NCBI GenBank assembly: GCA_013178295.1
Contig: JABLWW010000014.1
Location: 84,077 to 148,076, forward strand
DNA length: 64,000 bases
Direction of reading: 5' to 3'
Source of the DNA: Anaerolineae bacterium
GTDB lineage: Bacteria; Chloroflexota; Anaerolineae; Anaerolineales; Anaerolineaceae
This document shows, in pieces, positions 17,132 through 26,762 of the stretch. Position numbers and translations under genes: made by a program. Position 1 is the first letter of the stretch. Each line of letters opens with the position of its first letter. The notes under the pieces are model-generated. The model was given only the letters and a program-made list of their open reading frames with translations, made no database searches and had not been told where the DNA came from.

Positions 17132-18672
17132 TCGGGGTGGCGGTAGGTGATTTCTCCGCCCTTGATGGTGCACAGCACGCTGATATCCTTGATGTGCCCC
17201 GGCGGCACGCTGAGCGGGTCTTCCGCCAGGATGGTAACGTCCCCCAGCTTGTCCAGCGTCAGACTGCCTTTGCGATGTTCCTCAAAGGCGATCTCTGCGC
17301 CGTTGATGGTAAACATCTCCAGCGCCTGGTGGGGAGAGATGCGCTGGCTGGGGTTGGAGTGGTTGACGGCGGCATGGATGCCCAGCAGCGGGCTGAGCGG
17401 GGTGACCGGGCTGTCGGATCCGCCCGCCACCAGCAGCCCGCCTGCGATCAGCTCGGCGATGGGGTCCATCAGCAGGCTGCGCTCGACGCCCAGCAGTTCG
17501 GGATAGCCGTCGTCGTGCGGCCAAAAGTAGTTGAACGGCGGCTGGATGGAAACCATCACCCCAAGGCGGCGCGCCTTTTGGGTGAGCGGAGGGTTGGAGA
17601 CCTCCCAGTGTTCAATGCGGTGGCGTTTGGGGCGCTGCGGCAGACGCTGCTGCACGGCTTCGACTGCCCGCAGTGCCTGGGCAACGGCGGCGTCGCCCAC
17701 GGCGTGCATGCTGACCTGCATCCCGCAGCTCTGCGCTTCAAAAATCATCTCGGTCAGTTCTTCATCGGAGAAGTACAAACAGCCGCTGGTGGTTGGGTCT
17801 TGCAGATAGGGCTGGGTGAGGGCGGCGGTCATCTGGCTGCCGATGTCGCCATCCAGCCCGCTGGCGCCGCACCCGCCGATGCGCGGCAGACCGAGCGCTT
17901 CAACTTCTTCCACCGAGCGCGTCTGCGGGTAAAAGACCACCCGCACCGGCAGTTCTTCCAGCAGGGGCAGCACCTCGGCAATAAACGGCGGGTCGTCCAT
18001 GGCGTGCAGGGTGGTGATTCCGGCTTCGGCGGCTTGACGGGCGGCGCGGCGCGCCAGTTCGCTGTAGCCGATCTGACGGGTGAATGCCTCTTCGAAGGTA
18101 TCGCGCCAGGCGGCGTTTGCCTGCGCCAGCAGCACCCCGTTGGGGTTGCCAGCCGCGTCGCGCTGGATGCCGGGTGTGTCTGCGGGGATGGCGGCGCGCT
18201 GCAGCGCCATGCTGTTGAGCACCGAACTGTGCCCGGTGCGGTGGACGATGACCAGCGGGTTGGCGGGGGCGATCAGGTCAAGCTCCTGCAGGGTGGGGTA
18301 GCGCTTTTCGCGCACGTGCCCGTCGTCATACTGGGTGCAGTAGATCAGCTCGCCGCGCGCTGCGGCTGCTACCGCCTGCTGGATGCGGTCAAGCGTCTCC
18401 ACCACGCTGGGGATGTCGGTCAGGTCAACGCTGCTGGCGATCAGCCCGCTGTGCGCCAGATGGGCGTGCGAATCGATCAGCCCCGGCAGTACGGTTGCCC
18501 CGGCGGCGTCAATGTGCGGCAGCCGGTCGGGGATAGTTTCCTTGATTTGCCGCCACCAGCCCACCGCCACGATATATCCCTGATAGATGACCAGCGCATC
18601 GGCCGCGGGGCGGCGTGGATCCATGCTGTGGATGTTGGCGTTGTAGATTGCCAGCGAACCTTTCGGGAACAT
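17065..18672 (-). CDS. Amidohydrolase, YtcJ-like (Amidohydro_3)
   Basis: A 535-residue metal-dependent hydrolase. The N-terminal beta-sandwich is followed by the metal site HAH in GLIDSHAHL (about 66-74). Later ligands include His in HRIEHWE and Asp in AGGSDSPVTPL. Relatives hydrolyse N-acyl or formamide bonds, and the substrate here is unknown. It starts at ATG 18672 with AGGAGAG upstream. The final 20 or so residues (DQRRDYGAAGDTSLAAP) are encoded by a dispersed hairpin repeat, so the natural end of the fold is probably near the ITYRH segment. Confidence 0.9.
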   Translation of the reverse strand: MFPKGSLAIYNANIHSMDPRRPAADALVIYQGYIVAVGWWRQIKETIPDRLPHIDAAGATVLPGLIDSHAHLAHSGLIASSVDLTDIPSVVETLDRIQQAVAAAARGELIYCTQYDDGHVREKRYPTLQELDLIAPANPLVIVHRTGHSSVLNSMALQRAAIPADTPGIQRDAAGNPNGVLLAQANAAWRDTFEEAFTRQIGYSELARRAARQAAEAGITTLHAMDDPPFIAEVLPLLEELPVRVVFYPQTRSVEEVEALGLPRIGGCGASGLDGDIGSQMTAALTQPYLQDPTTSGCLYFSDEELTEMIFEAQSCGMQVSMHAVGDAAVAQALRAVEAVQQRLPQRPKRHRIEHWEVSNPPLTQKARRLGVMVSIQPPFNYFWPHDDGYPELLGVERSLLMDPIAELIAGGLLVAGGSDSPVTPLSPLLGIHAAVNHSNPSQRISPHQALEMFTINGAEIAFEEHRKGSLTLDKLGDVTILAEDPLSVPPGHIKDISVLCTIKGGEITYRHPDLPPPDQRRDYGAAGDTSLAAP

Positions 18673-18772
18673 TTTCTCTCCTGTATTTGAACCAGTGTTC
18701 CCCCGGGCACAAGGCGGGGAGGAAATGCCGCAGCGATGTATTTTGTTAAAAAGCGTAGCGGGTTTGCGCGTC

Positions 18773-19810
18773 TCATTCGGAAGAGGCGCAGCGAAACCCT
18801 AAATTGCCATACCAGTAGACCGGCACGGAGCGGTAGCGGATGGAGGCGCGGATCCACCAGATGCCGTTGCTCCACGGGCCGCCGCGCCAGATGTGCTCGT
18901 CGCTCATCTCGTCCATGTTCTCACGCCCGTCGTTGGGGTCGTAGGGGTAGGGGCGCACCAGCGTGCTGGTCCATTCCCACACATTGCCCGACATGTTGAG
19001 CGCGCCGTAGGGGCTGGCGCCCTTGGGGAAGGCGTCCACCGGGGCGGTTTCGGGATAGCCGTCGTCATAGTTGGGGTTGGCGTGCGTCTTGGGGCAGTTG
19101 ATGTCGCAGAAGTTGACCAGTTCGCCGGTGGGCGGTTCGTTGCCCCATGGGTAGCGGCGCCCATCGGTGCCGCGGGCGGCTTTTTCCCATTCGGCTTCGG
19201 TGGGCAGCCTTCTGCCAGCCCATTCGCAGTATTTGCGCGCCGTGAACCAGGTAACATACAGCACGGGGTAGTTGTCGAATTCGGGGTTACCGTAGTACCA
19301 CTCGCGGGTGTAGGAGCGGGTGTAGTTGGGCGGGTCGCAAACGCCGTCGGCGACGCATTTGGCAAACTGGGCGTTGGAGACCTCGTATTTGTCAATCCAA
19401 AAGCCGGGCAGCGAGTAGGTGAACTGCGGAATTTCGGGGTAGGCGCGTCCGCCTTCTTCGGTTTGCTTGGCGTCGGGGTCGTTGCTGCCCATGATAAACT
19501 CGCCAGCCGGGACATAGACCTGCACCATGCCGTCCTTTGGCGAGGTGCGCGTGGCGCCGGGCGGGGGTTCAGTCGGCTCGGCGGTGGGGGTGGGTGAGGG
19601 CTCGGCCGTGGGCGGCTGGGTCGGCTCGGCGGGGGGCGGCTGGGTTGGCTCGGCGGCGGTGGGGGAGACGGGTGGCGCTTCTTCGGCGGCGGGGGCGGCA
19701 GGCGGCTGTGCCACTGCCGAGGGAGAAGAACAGGCTGCCAGCACGATCACCGGCAGCGTGAGCAGACACAACGATAATAATACACCTTTATGAAAAGCTT
19801 TCATTGCCAT
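18773..19810 (-). CDS. FGE-fold (formylglycine-generating-enzyme-like) lipoprotein
   Basis: A 345-residue protein from ATG 19810, preceded by GAAGG; ATG 19804 is also possible. The signal peptide ends in LAAC with lipidated Cys27. A tether rich in Pro, Thr and Glu runs to about residue 90. The rest is an FGE-sulfatase domain (PF03781): GEFIMGS, IDKYEVSNAQF, RRLPTEAEWEKAARG, YPWGN, MSGNVWEW and GFRC. The paired active-site cysteines of true sulfatase-activating enzymes are not in the expected RYR region (SIRYRSVPVY), so it is probably a binding or other FGE-fold enzyme on the cell surface. Confidence 0.88.
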   Translation of the reverse strand: MAMKAFHKGVLLSLCLLTLPVIVLAACSSPSAVAQPPAAPAAEEAPPVSPTAAEPTQPPPAEPTQPPTAEPSPTPTAEPTEPPPGATRTSPKDGMVQVYVPAGEFIMGSNDPDAKQTEEGGRAYPEIPQFTYSLPGFWIDKYEVSNAQFAKCVADGVCDPPNYTRSYTREWYYGNPEFDNYPVLYVTWFTARKYCEWAGRRLPTEAEWEKAARGTDGRRYPWGNEPPTGELVNFCDINCPKTHANPNYDDGYPETAPVDAFPKGASPYGALNMSGNVWEWTSTLVRPYPYDPNDGRENMDEMSDEHIWRGGPWSNGIWWIRASIRYRSVPVYWYGNLGFRCASSE

Positions 19811-19967
19811 TGACCTTCGTTCTGCACAGATGGTTGCTGCGGGGGATACGCCCCACAGGCAACAAGAAGCAATTCTACCACATTTTGCGCTTGGAGAGGT
19901 TAACAAGCGCTGTGCTCACAATGTGCAGAATGCCCGCTGTGCGGGGGTCGGCGTTTGTGCGTCTGCG

Positions 19968-21074
19968 CTAGGCGTTTTGGCGGACGCGGATGCGGGCGAT
20001 GATCAGCAGGGCTGCTCCGCCCAGCGCCATGACGGCTCCCTGCACCCACAAGGGCTGGAAGAAGAGCCGCGCCAGACGGGCAAGGCTGGCGGACACTTCG
20101 GCGCGCACCAGTTCTGAGGTCTGCGCCAAAAGGGCATTGCTTATCAGGTTTGCCAGCAGCGGCTGCGCCGCGCCTGCCAGCAGCAGCGTCAGCGCGCCTG
20201 CCACCAGCAGCGGGATGCCGGCATATATCCCCAAACGGCGGCGGTCGAAACGGCTGAGCGCCAGCAGCGCCAGCAGAAAGACCAGCGCCAGCACCCACAT
20301 CCAGTGTGCTGCAAAACGCACCCGCCGCAGCAGCGTTTTGACTGCCTGCGGGTTGGCAGATGGGCTTTCTTCCAGCATTTTGCCAAAGTTGAATTCCAGT
20401 GGGACGTTCTCGTTGACGATCTCCAGGGCGTGGACGTAGTCGTCAATTTGATCCGTACGGTAGGGCATGGGGAACTGGCACAGGTTATAGAGCACCTCCA
20501 CGCCGGGCGGCACCTGCGACAGCCGCGCCTGAAAATCTGCCACCTCTTCGGGCTTGCACTGCGGCAGGGCGGCATAAGCGGTGAGGATGGCTTCTTTGCC
20601 CTCATTGCCGCTCACGCGCGCCTTGAGCGGCTGCATGTTCCACACCAGCTTGGGAGCGGGGTCGGGCGAGTCGATCCATGTATACAGGGCGTCCACACTG
20701 ACCGAAACCAGATGGTTAATGAAGTCATCGGTCACCAGCAGTTTTTTGATGGCGCGCCAGTCGTCCAGGCTGACAAAAGACAGCAGCAGGGCAATATCAG
20801 GCTCGTCCACGCCGCTCAGCGCTTCGCCGCGTTCCACACGCTGGCGGGCGCGCTGTTCGGAGAAGGCTTGCAGCACCGCCGCAACCAGGTCTGATTTGAC
20901 CATCTCATCCGTCAGTGTCTGTTTGACCAGCGGCGGGTTGAACAGCACCCGCCAGACGTCAAACCCCACCGCCCCCACAACCGCGGTGATGACAAACAGC
21001 ACACCCAGCACAATCACAGCCGCGCGGCGCCCTGTGCTGCGCGGCTGTGATTTTGAGACATTCTGACTCTCCAT
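19968..21074 (-). CDS. Membrane protein of unknown function
   Basis: A 368-residue protein from ATG 21074, which has AGGAGG eight bases upstream and begins just after the stop of the preceding lipoprotein gene. One N-terminal helix (about 20-42) precedes a large extracytoplasmic region (about 45-270). Three helices follow near 275-295, 305-330 and 340-360. The external part is acidic and contains two Cys about 30 residues apart (QCKPEE and NLCQF) that could form a disulfide. I recognise no family motif. Tight coupling to the lipoprotein gene suggests a shared envelope role. Confidence 0.75.
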   Translation of the reverse strand: MESQNVSKSQPRSTGRRAAVIVLGVLFVITAVVGAVGFDVWRVLFNPPLVKQTLTDEMVKSDLVAAVLQAFSEQRARQRVERGEALSGVDEPDIALLLSFVSLDDWRAIKKLLVTDDFINHLVSVSVDALYTWIDSPDPAPKLVWNMQPLKARVSGNEGKEAILTAYAALPQCKPEEVADFQARLSQVPPGVEVLYNLCQFPMPYRTDQIDDYVHALEIVNENVPLEFNFGKMLEESPSANPQAVKTLLRRVRFAAHWMWVLALVFLLALLALSRFDRRRLGIYAGIPLLVAGALTLLLAGAAQPLLANLISNALLAQTSELVRAEVSASLARLARLFFQPLWVQGAVMALGGAALLIIARIRVRQNA

Positions 21075-21075
21075 C

Positions 21076-21588
21076 TTACTCGCCTCCTGACGCATAAACA
21101 AGCGTATATTCCCACGTCTCTGCCCCCTGCCGCTGGAGCAGCAGTTTGCCGTCTTCTTGCATCCTGCCGCTGATCGTGCCCATCAGCTGGTCGGAATTGG
21201 GCGGGGCAAGCGCAAAGCGCACTTCTTTTCCGTCAAATTGATAGGTGCCGTGGTTGTATCTGCTCATCGTGGCGGGCGAAAGATACCCCGCCACCGCTTT
21301 CCATGACTCCTGACAGCTGCCATAGCCCTGCACAAACAAATCAATCACCTCGCCGCCGGGGAAGAAACGCACGATGTTGAACTCGTCCTCGTCAATGGGC
21401 GATTTCCAGCAGAAGGCGGCGTCCAGGGCGCGCGCTGCACCCAGTGTGGGGAGCGGGGTGAGGGTAGGAATGGGGACAGTAAGCGTTGGCGGCTGGGTTG
21501 GTTCGGGCGGCGGCGCAGCAAGCTGCATGACGTCGCAGGCGGAGAGCAGCCAGACAAAAACAGCTGCCAAAAGAGCGAATTTTCGCAT
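21076..21588 (-). CDS. Small lipoprotein of unknown function
   Basis: A 170-residue protein with a signal peptide ending in LLSAC (lipidated Cys18). A Pro/Thr tether (about 25-50) leads to a compact C-terminal beta-rich domain with two further Cys (AFCWKSP and GSCQESW). It is first in a two-gene unit with the membrane protein at 19968. No family was recognised. Confidence 0.75.
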   Translation of the reverse strand: MRKFALLAAVFVWLLSACDVMQLAAPPPEPTQPPTLTVPIPTLTPLPTLGAARALDAAFCWKSPIDEDEFNIVRFFPGGEVIDLFVQGYGSCQESWKAVAGYLSPATMSRYNHGTYQFDGKEVRFALAPPNSDQLMGTISGRMQEDGKLLLQRQGAETWEYTLVYASGGE

Positions 21589-21687
21589 TTTGTCCTCCAG
21601 CGAACGCTTGTTTTTTTACATTATATATAGAAAATTTGCAGATTTCAAGCAGGCTGTCCGCTTTTTGCCCGCTGTATGGTGGCTGGT

Positions 21688-21900
21688 TTAGGTGTTCGAT
21701 GAGTGGCAGCCGCCTGCCAGCGGACAGCCGCAGCAAGCCGCGGCGGGGCTGCTGCTGCAAACGGTGTGCACCCGTCCGCGCCGCTCCAAATCTGCCAGCA
21801 TTGCGCGCACCAGCTCCGCGTCGGCGTCCAGTCGGCGCGCCAGGTCGGCGAGGGTGAATACGCCTCCCTGACGGGTCATTTCCAGCAGGCGTTCGAGCAT
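21688..21900 (-). CDS. feoC: FeoC-like Fe-S winged-helix protein
   Basis: A 70-residue protein from ATG 21900, immediately after the feoB stop. An N-terminal winged helix (GVFTLADLARRLDADAELVRAML) is followed by a Cys-rich tail with Cys pairs and CGCPLAGGC. This is the layout of FeoC/FeoC-like regulators that bind an oxygen-sensitive Fe-S cluster and tune FeoB. The position third in a feoA-feoB-feoC operon supports the call. Confidence 0.8.
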   Translation of the reverse strand: MLERLLEMTRQGGVFTLADLARRLDADAELVRAMLADLERRGRVHTVCSSSPAAACCGCPLAGGCHSSNT

Positions 21901-21901
21901 C

Positions 21902-23950
21902 TCAACCTCCCAGCGCCCGCGCCAGCGTATACACGCCCGCCCCAGCCGCAAACGAAACCACCAGCATCAGCAGCACATTGACCGCCGCCCACTTCCACGA
22001 TCCGCTTTCCTGCCGCAGGACGGCAAGCGTTGCCGCGCAGGGGATGAAGAGCAGTGCAATGGTCATAAACGCCAGTCCGGAGGCGGGTGAATAGGTTGTT
22101 GCCAGCGTCTGCGCCAGCCCGCTGTCTTCGCCGCGCCCAAAGAGCACGCCCAGCGTGGCAACGGCATTCTCCTTTGCCAAAAAGCTGGAAAGCAGCGCCA
22201 CCGTCAGCCGCCAGTCCAGCCCCGCCAGACGTCCCAGCGGCGCAAAGAATCGACCGATCTGCGCCAGGTAGCTGGTTTCCATCTCGCCGCCGGGCAGCAC
22301 CGCAAGCGCCCACACCCCCAGCGAAAAGAGCAGGATGAGCGTGGCGGCTTTGCGTATAAATGCCAGCGAGCGCTGCCACACCAGCAGGGCGATGGTGCGC
22401 AGGTTGGGGATGTGATAGAGCGGCAGTTCCATGATGAATGCCGAGCGTTCACCCTTGAACAGCAGACGGTTGAGCGCCATCCCGCTCACGACCAGCAGCA
22501 GCAGTGCAAAGAGCACCAGTCCCCACGAGACAAGTGCCCCCTGTGCGCCAAAAAAGGCAGCCGCCAGAAAAGCCAGCACCGCCATACGCGCCGCACACGG
22601 CACCAGCGGCGCCAGCAGCATGGTCAGCAGGCGCGCTGGCCAGGATTCGATCACCCGCGTCCCCATCACCGCTGGGACGTTACAGCCAAACCCCAAAAAG
22701 AGTGGCAGAAACGACTTGCCGTGCAGCCCCATGGCGTGCATCAAGCGGTCCATGACAAAAGCGGCGCGCGCCATGTAGCCCACATCTTCCAGCAGCCCAA
22801 AGACAGAAAAGAAGATGACCAGAATGGGCAAAAAGGTGATCACCGCTCCCGCGCCGCCGATCAAGCCGTCTATCACCAGCCCGCGCAGCCAGAAGGGCGC
22901 CGCCGCAAGCCAGCCTCGGGCGGTTTCTGTCAGCGGCATAAGCAGGGCGCTTTCCAGCCATTCCTGCAGCGGCGCGCCGATGGTGAAAGTCAGCCAAAAC
23001 ACCGCCCCCAGAATGAGCGCCAGGATGACCAGACCCAGCACAGGGTGGGTGGCAAAGCGGTCGAGACGGTCGGTGAGGCTCATCTGCCCGCCGATCGGAC
23101 GGTGCACCGCCGCCCGCAGCATGCGTTCGATCCACGCATAGCGCCCCGAGGCGATTGCCAGCCCGGCGTCATCGTGCGCTTTGAGCAGCGCGTGCAGGCT
23201 CTCCCAGCGTTCTTCGGGGAGGTGCGCCTGCATCTGACGCAGGATTTCGCCGTCGCCTTCCAGCAGTTTGCTTGCTGTCCAAGCGGCGGGGTAGTCCGGC
23301 GGGACAAAGCCGGTGATCAGCTGCTGCGCCTGATCGAGCACCTGCTGATGGTCGGGGCGGATGGCGGGCAGACGGCGCGGCGGAAGGAGATAGCTGCCCG
23401 TCAGACAGTCTTCAATCACGTCCAGCAGACGCCGCACGCCCTCGGCGCGGGTGGCAACCAGCGGCACCACCGGCACCCCCAGGGCGGCTTCCAGCACCGG
23501 GACGTCAATCTGAATCCCCTGCTGGGCGGCGACATCCATCATGTTGAGCGCCACCACCAGGGGGGCGGGCAGGGCAATCAGTTCCGCCACCAGATACAGA
23601 CTGCGCTCCAGATGGGCGGCGCTGACCACCGCCACCACCAGGTCGGGCTTTTCGTGCAGGATGTACTCGCGGGCGATGATCTCCTCCGGCGAATTTGCCG
23701 AGAGGCTGTACGTGCCGGGCAGGTCAACCAGACGCAGGGTGCGCTGGTGATGGACGAAGCCGCCCTGACGCTGTTCGACCGTCTTGCCGGGCCAGTTGCC
23801 CACATGCTGGTTGAGACCGGTGAGCAGATTGAAAAGGGTGGATTTGCCCATGTTGGGCTGCCCCGCCAGGGCAATCACGGCAGTACGTTCGGCTGGCGGG
23901 TGGACGGCCGGGGCGCTGTGTTGTTGTGCACTGCGGAGGGCGTCGTTCAT
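21902..23950 (-). CDS. feoB: Ferrous iron transporter B
   Basis: A 682-residue protein. The cytosolic G domain has G1 GQPNMGKS (30-37), switch DLPGTYS and G4 NMMD. A helical GDI-like domain follows. The membrane part has the two Gate repeats and the nucleoside-recognition core (LGFGCNVPAVMGTR). It imports Fe(II), typical of anoxic or low-oxygen life. It overlaps feoA by four bases (ATGA) and is followed by feoC. Confidence 0.96.
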   Translation of the reverse strand: MNDALRSAQQHSAPAVHPPAERTAVIALAGQPNMGKSTLFNLLTGLNQHVGNWPGKTVEQRQGGFVHHQRTLRLVDLPGTYSLSANSPEEIIAREYILHEKPDLVVAVVSAAHLERSLYLVAELIALPAPLVVALNMMDVAAQQGIQIDVPVLEAALGVPVVPLVATRAEGVRRLLDVIEDCLTGSYLLPPRRLPAIRPDHQQVLDQAQQLITGFVPPDYPAAWTASKLLEGDGEILRQMQAHLPEERWESLHALLKAHDDAGLAIASGRYAWIERMLRAAVHRPIGGQMSLTDRLDRFATHPVLGLVILALILGAVFWLTFTIGAPLQEWLESALLMPLTETARGWLAAAPFWLRGLVIDGLIGGAGAVITFLPILVIFFSVFGLLEDVGYMARAAFVMDRLMHAMGLHGKSFLPLFLGFGCNVPAVMGTRVIESWPARLLTMLLAPLVPCAARMAVLAFLAAAFFGAQGALVSWGLVLFALLLLVVSGMALNRLLFKGERSAFIMELPLYHIPNLRTIALLVWQRSLAFIRKAATLILLFSLGVWALAVLPGGEMETSYLAQIGRFFAPLGRLAGLDWRLTVALLSSFLAKENAVATLGVLFGRGEDSGLAQTLATTYSPASGLAFMTIALLFIPCAATLAVLRQESGSWKWAAVNVLLMLVVSFAAGAGVYTLARALGG

Positions 23951-24189
23951 GACTGCTGCTCCGTAATGAGGATGCGCTGCGCCTCACCGCGTCCGAGCGC
24001 CACGCGCGTCTGGCGCACCTCGACCAGCAGCGGGCCATGTCCGTAGTTTTGCAGCATGGCGATCCTCACCCCTGGGGTAAAGCCCAAGGCGGCAAGGCGG
24101 GCGGTCAGCCCGCGCCCGCCATTCAACGCCAGAAGTGTGCCCTGATGACCGGGTTTGAGATCGCACAGAGGTAGGGGGGGAGTTGTCAT
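23947..24189 (-). CDS. feoA: FeoA-type SH3-like protein
   Basis: An 80-residue small beta-barrel protein. It shows the FeoA pattern LCDLKPGHQGTLLAL...RLAALGFTPGVRIAML...GPLLVEV...VALGRGEAQRILI, with the middle given here only as fragments. It activates or couples FeoB. First gene of the feo operon; its stop overlaps the feoB start. Confidence 0.93.
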   Translation of the reverse strand: MTTPPLPLCDLKPGHQGTLLALNGGRGLTARLAALGFTPGVRIAMLQNYGHGPLLVEVRQTRVALGRGEAQRILITEQQS

Positions 24190-24227
24190 GGTTAGCCCTT
24201 TGTGTTTTGTGTGGATTAAGTTTTAAT

Positions 24228-24259
24228 ATTAGTATATGCTAATACTATAGCGGAGTCAA
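24228..24259 (-). promoter_or_regulatory. feo promoter with a metal-regulator-like inverted repeat
   Basis: On the minus strand the -35 is TTGACT (24254-24259), the spacer is 17 bp and the -10 is TATACT (24231-24236). This gives a start near 24224 and a 35-base leader to feoA. An imperfect 16-bp palindrome (24228-24243, arms ATTAG and CTAAT) covers the -10. This is where a DtxR- or Fur-type iron repressor would bind; which one is not shown by the sequence. Confidence 0.65.
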
Positions 24260-24434
24260 GGGGCGCTTGCGTTCCCGCCGGGCGGCGGCTTGCTTATTCT
24301 GTGTGCGGCGTTTGTTGCTGTTTGACAACCAATGGTAAAATTATAATAACAACGATGGTGCGTTAACAAATCTTGCTAGCTGGCTGTGCAGTTCTCCGCG
24401 CAGCCTATGAAAGGGAAAAGGGGCAAAACAGGGT

Positions 24435-26762
24435 TTGAACGGGCTTGCTGTGCTCCGCCGCTGTTCATCCGTTGCCGCAGTTGTGTTGCGGCGATGGGCG
24501 GGGGTGTGTCTTGCCCTCGTCCTGCTGGCGTTTCCCTTGGCTGGTGGTGCGCATGCCGCTCAGTCCGTGCCTGCCCACCCGGCGATGGTGCTCATCCTCA
24601 ATTCCTACCATCCCGGTTTGCCCTTTTCGGATGGCGAAATGGAGGGCATCCGCTCCACCCTGCCGCCCGATACGATCTACCGCATCGAGTACATGGACTC
24701 CAAGCGCATTGCCAGCGATGCCTACCGCCGTCTGCTGTTTGAAACCTATCAGATGAAATACGCCACCCAGCGTTTTGACCTGATCTTCTCGCTGGATGAC
24801 GATGCCCTGCACTTTTTGCTGCAATACGGCGATGCCCTTTTTCCCGATACGCCGGTGGTCTTTTGCGGCGTCAACCGCTTTGAGGATGCCATGCTGGAGG
24901 GGCATGCGCAGTACACCGGCGTGGTGGAGACGCTGGACAACGAGAAGACGATTGAGGTTGCGCTGCAGCTGTGGCCCAAAGCGCAGCGCGTGCTGGTCAT
25001 CACCGATAACACCACCACCGGAGTGTTCAACCGCCAGTACGTCCAGCGTCTGGCGCAGAGCGGTTCTTTTGACGTTCCGCTGGAGTTTCTCGACCGCGGC
25101 GAGGGGCTGCTGCTGAGCGAGCTTGTTGAGGCGGTGCGCCGCGCCCCGCCTGACAGCGTCATCTACTACGCCGACTTTTTTCAGGATCGCAGTGGGAAGA
25201 CGCTTGACCCGGGGCAGGTGATGGAAGCTGTTTCGGGGGCGGCGCCTGTGCCGGTCTTTGTGCATGGCGCGATGTATCTGGGGCATGGGGCAGTGGGCGG
25301 CAAGGTGAGCGGGGGCAGGTATCAGGGCGAGGAAGCCGCCCGGCTTGGGCTGCGCATTCTGCAGGGGACGCCCGCGGCGCAAATCCCCGTGCAAAAAGAC
25401 CCCGTGACGCGCTACACCTTTGACGCACGCCAGCTCAAACGCTGGAATATTTCGTCCTCTTTGCTGCCGCCGGAGAGCGTGGTGATCAACCGCACCGATA
25501 CCTTCTATCAGCGGTATGCGCTCTATATCTGGGCGGCGGCGGCTTTTATCCTCGTCGAAACCATCCTGCTGGCGGGGCTGGTGTTCAACTTTCTCCAGCG
25601 GCGGCGGGCGGTTGCCCGTCTGGCGCGCAGCGAGGAGCGCTTCCGTCAGCTGGCAGACCTGCTGCCCCAGCCGCTGTTCGAAGCCGATCTGCAGGGCAGG
25701 GTGACGTTTGCCAACCAGCAGGCGTACCGCACCTTTGGCTACCAGCCGCAGGAAGTCGAGGATGGGCGGGTGAGTGTGTTCGATGTCATCGCCCCCAGCG
25801 AGCGCCAGCAGGTGGCAGACGATTTGCGTAGCCTGCTGCAGGAGCATAGCAAACACCGCGAGTATCTGGCATTGCGCGGGGATGGCAGCACCTTCCCGGC
25901 GGATGTGTACGTCTCGCTGATCCACGACAACGGCCGACCGATTGGTCTGCGCGGGCTGGTGATTGACATCAGCGAGCGCAAGGAGATGACCGAGCGCATG
26001 ATCCAGTCGCAGAAGCTTGCCGATTTGGGCACGCTGGCGGCAGGCATTGCCCACGAGATCAACACCCCGCTTCAGGTCATCACCGCCAGCAGCGAAAACC
26101 TGCTTGCCAGCCTGCGCCGCGGAGAGGTGCAGATCGAAAGTTTGCAGCGGCGGGTGGATCACATCCACACCAGCGGCTGGCGCATCGCCGCTATCGTCAA
26201 ATCGCTGCTTGCCTATGCCCGTCAAAGCGAGGGGCAGATGGGGCGGCATCACCTCAACGACCTGGTGCAAAACGCCCTGCTGCTGGTGGAGCACCAGATA
26301 CGGGTGTGGTCGAACGTGCAGGTGATGTTTGAGCCTGGCGCTGACCTGCCGGAGTTGACCTGCGATGCCAACAAGATCACGCAGGTCATCCTCAACCTGC
26401 TGACCAATGCCCGCGATGCCATGCCGCACGGCGGAAGTATCATCCTGCGCACCGGCTTTGACGCCGAACGCGGCATGCTCACCCTGACGGTCAGCGACAC
26501 AGGCGAGGGCATGTCGGCTGAGGTGCAAAAGCGCATCTTTGATCCTTTCTACACCACCAAGCCGCCGGGCAAGGGCACCGGGCTGGGGCTTTCGATTGTC
26601 TTTGGCATCGTGCGTGCGCACGGCGGTGAGATCGCGGTGCAGAGCGCCCCGCGAGAGGGCAGCACCTTTGTGGTGTGTCTGCCCCTTCAGCCGCCGCCCG
26701 CGCAGGAAACGCCGGACGACGCGGCGGAGGAGCCGCTGCCCCCGCGCTGGAGGGAAACGTGA
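24435..26762 (+). CDS. Hybrid sensor: periplasmic ABC-substrate-binding-like domain, PAS, histidine kinase
   Basis: A 775-residue membrane kinase. A signal-anchor (about 18-42) is followed by an extracytoplasmic ABC_sub_bind (TrpX/PF04392-like) ligand domain (about 50-345) with LILNSYHPGLPFSDGEMEGI. A second helix (about 362-388), a PAS domain (about 395-515), a HisKA with His540 in GIAHEINTPLQ and an intact HATPase (about 630-755, NLLTNARDAM, GKGTGLGLSIV) complete it. TTG start at 24435 is the best available; GTG or ATG choices would cut the signal. It overlaps the next GGDEF gene by GTGA, so the kinase and the cyclase form a unit. Confidence 0.88.
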   Translation: MNGLAVLRRCSSVAAVVLRRWAGVCLALVLLAFPLAGGAHAAQSVPAHPAMVLILNSYHPGLPFSDGEMEGIRSTLPPDTIYRIEYMDSKRIASDAYRRLLFETYQMKYATQRFDLIFSLDDDALHFLLQYGDALFPDTPVVFCGVNRFEDAMLEGHAQYTGVVETLDNEKTIEVALQLWPKAQRVLVITDNTTTGVFNRQYVQRLAQSGSFDVPLEFLDRGEGLLLSELVEAVRRAPPDSVIYYADFFQDRSGKTLDPGQVMEAVSGAAPVPVFVHGAMYLGHGAVGGKVSGGRYQGEEAARLGLRILQGTPAAQIPVQKDPVTRYTFDARQLKRWNISSSLLPPESVVINRTDTFYQRYALYIWAAAAFILVETILLAGLVFNFLQRRRAVARLARSEERFRQLADLLPQPLFEADLQGRVTFANQQAYRTFGYQPQEVEDGRVSVFDVIAPSERQQVADDLRSLLQEHSKHREYLALRGDGSTFPADVYVSLIHDNGRPIGLRGLVIDISERKEMTERMIQSQKLADLGTLAAGIAHEINTPLQVITASSENLLASLRRGEVQIESLQRRVDHIHTSGWRIAAIVKSLLAYARQSEGQMGRHHLNDLVQNALLLVEHQIRVWSNVQVMFEPGADLPELTCDANKITQVILNLLTNARDAMPHGGSIILRTGFDAERGMLTLTVSDTGEGMSAEVQKRIFDPFYTTKPPGKGTGLGLSIVFGIVRAHGGEIAVQSAPREGSTFVVCLPLQPPPAQETPDDAAEEPLPPRWRET

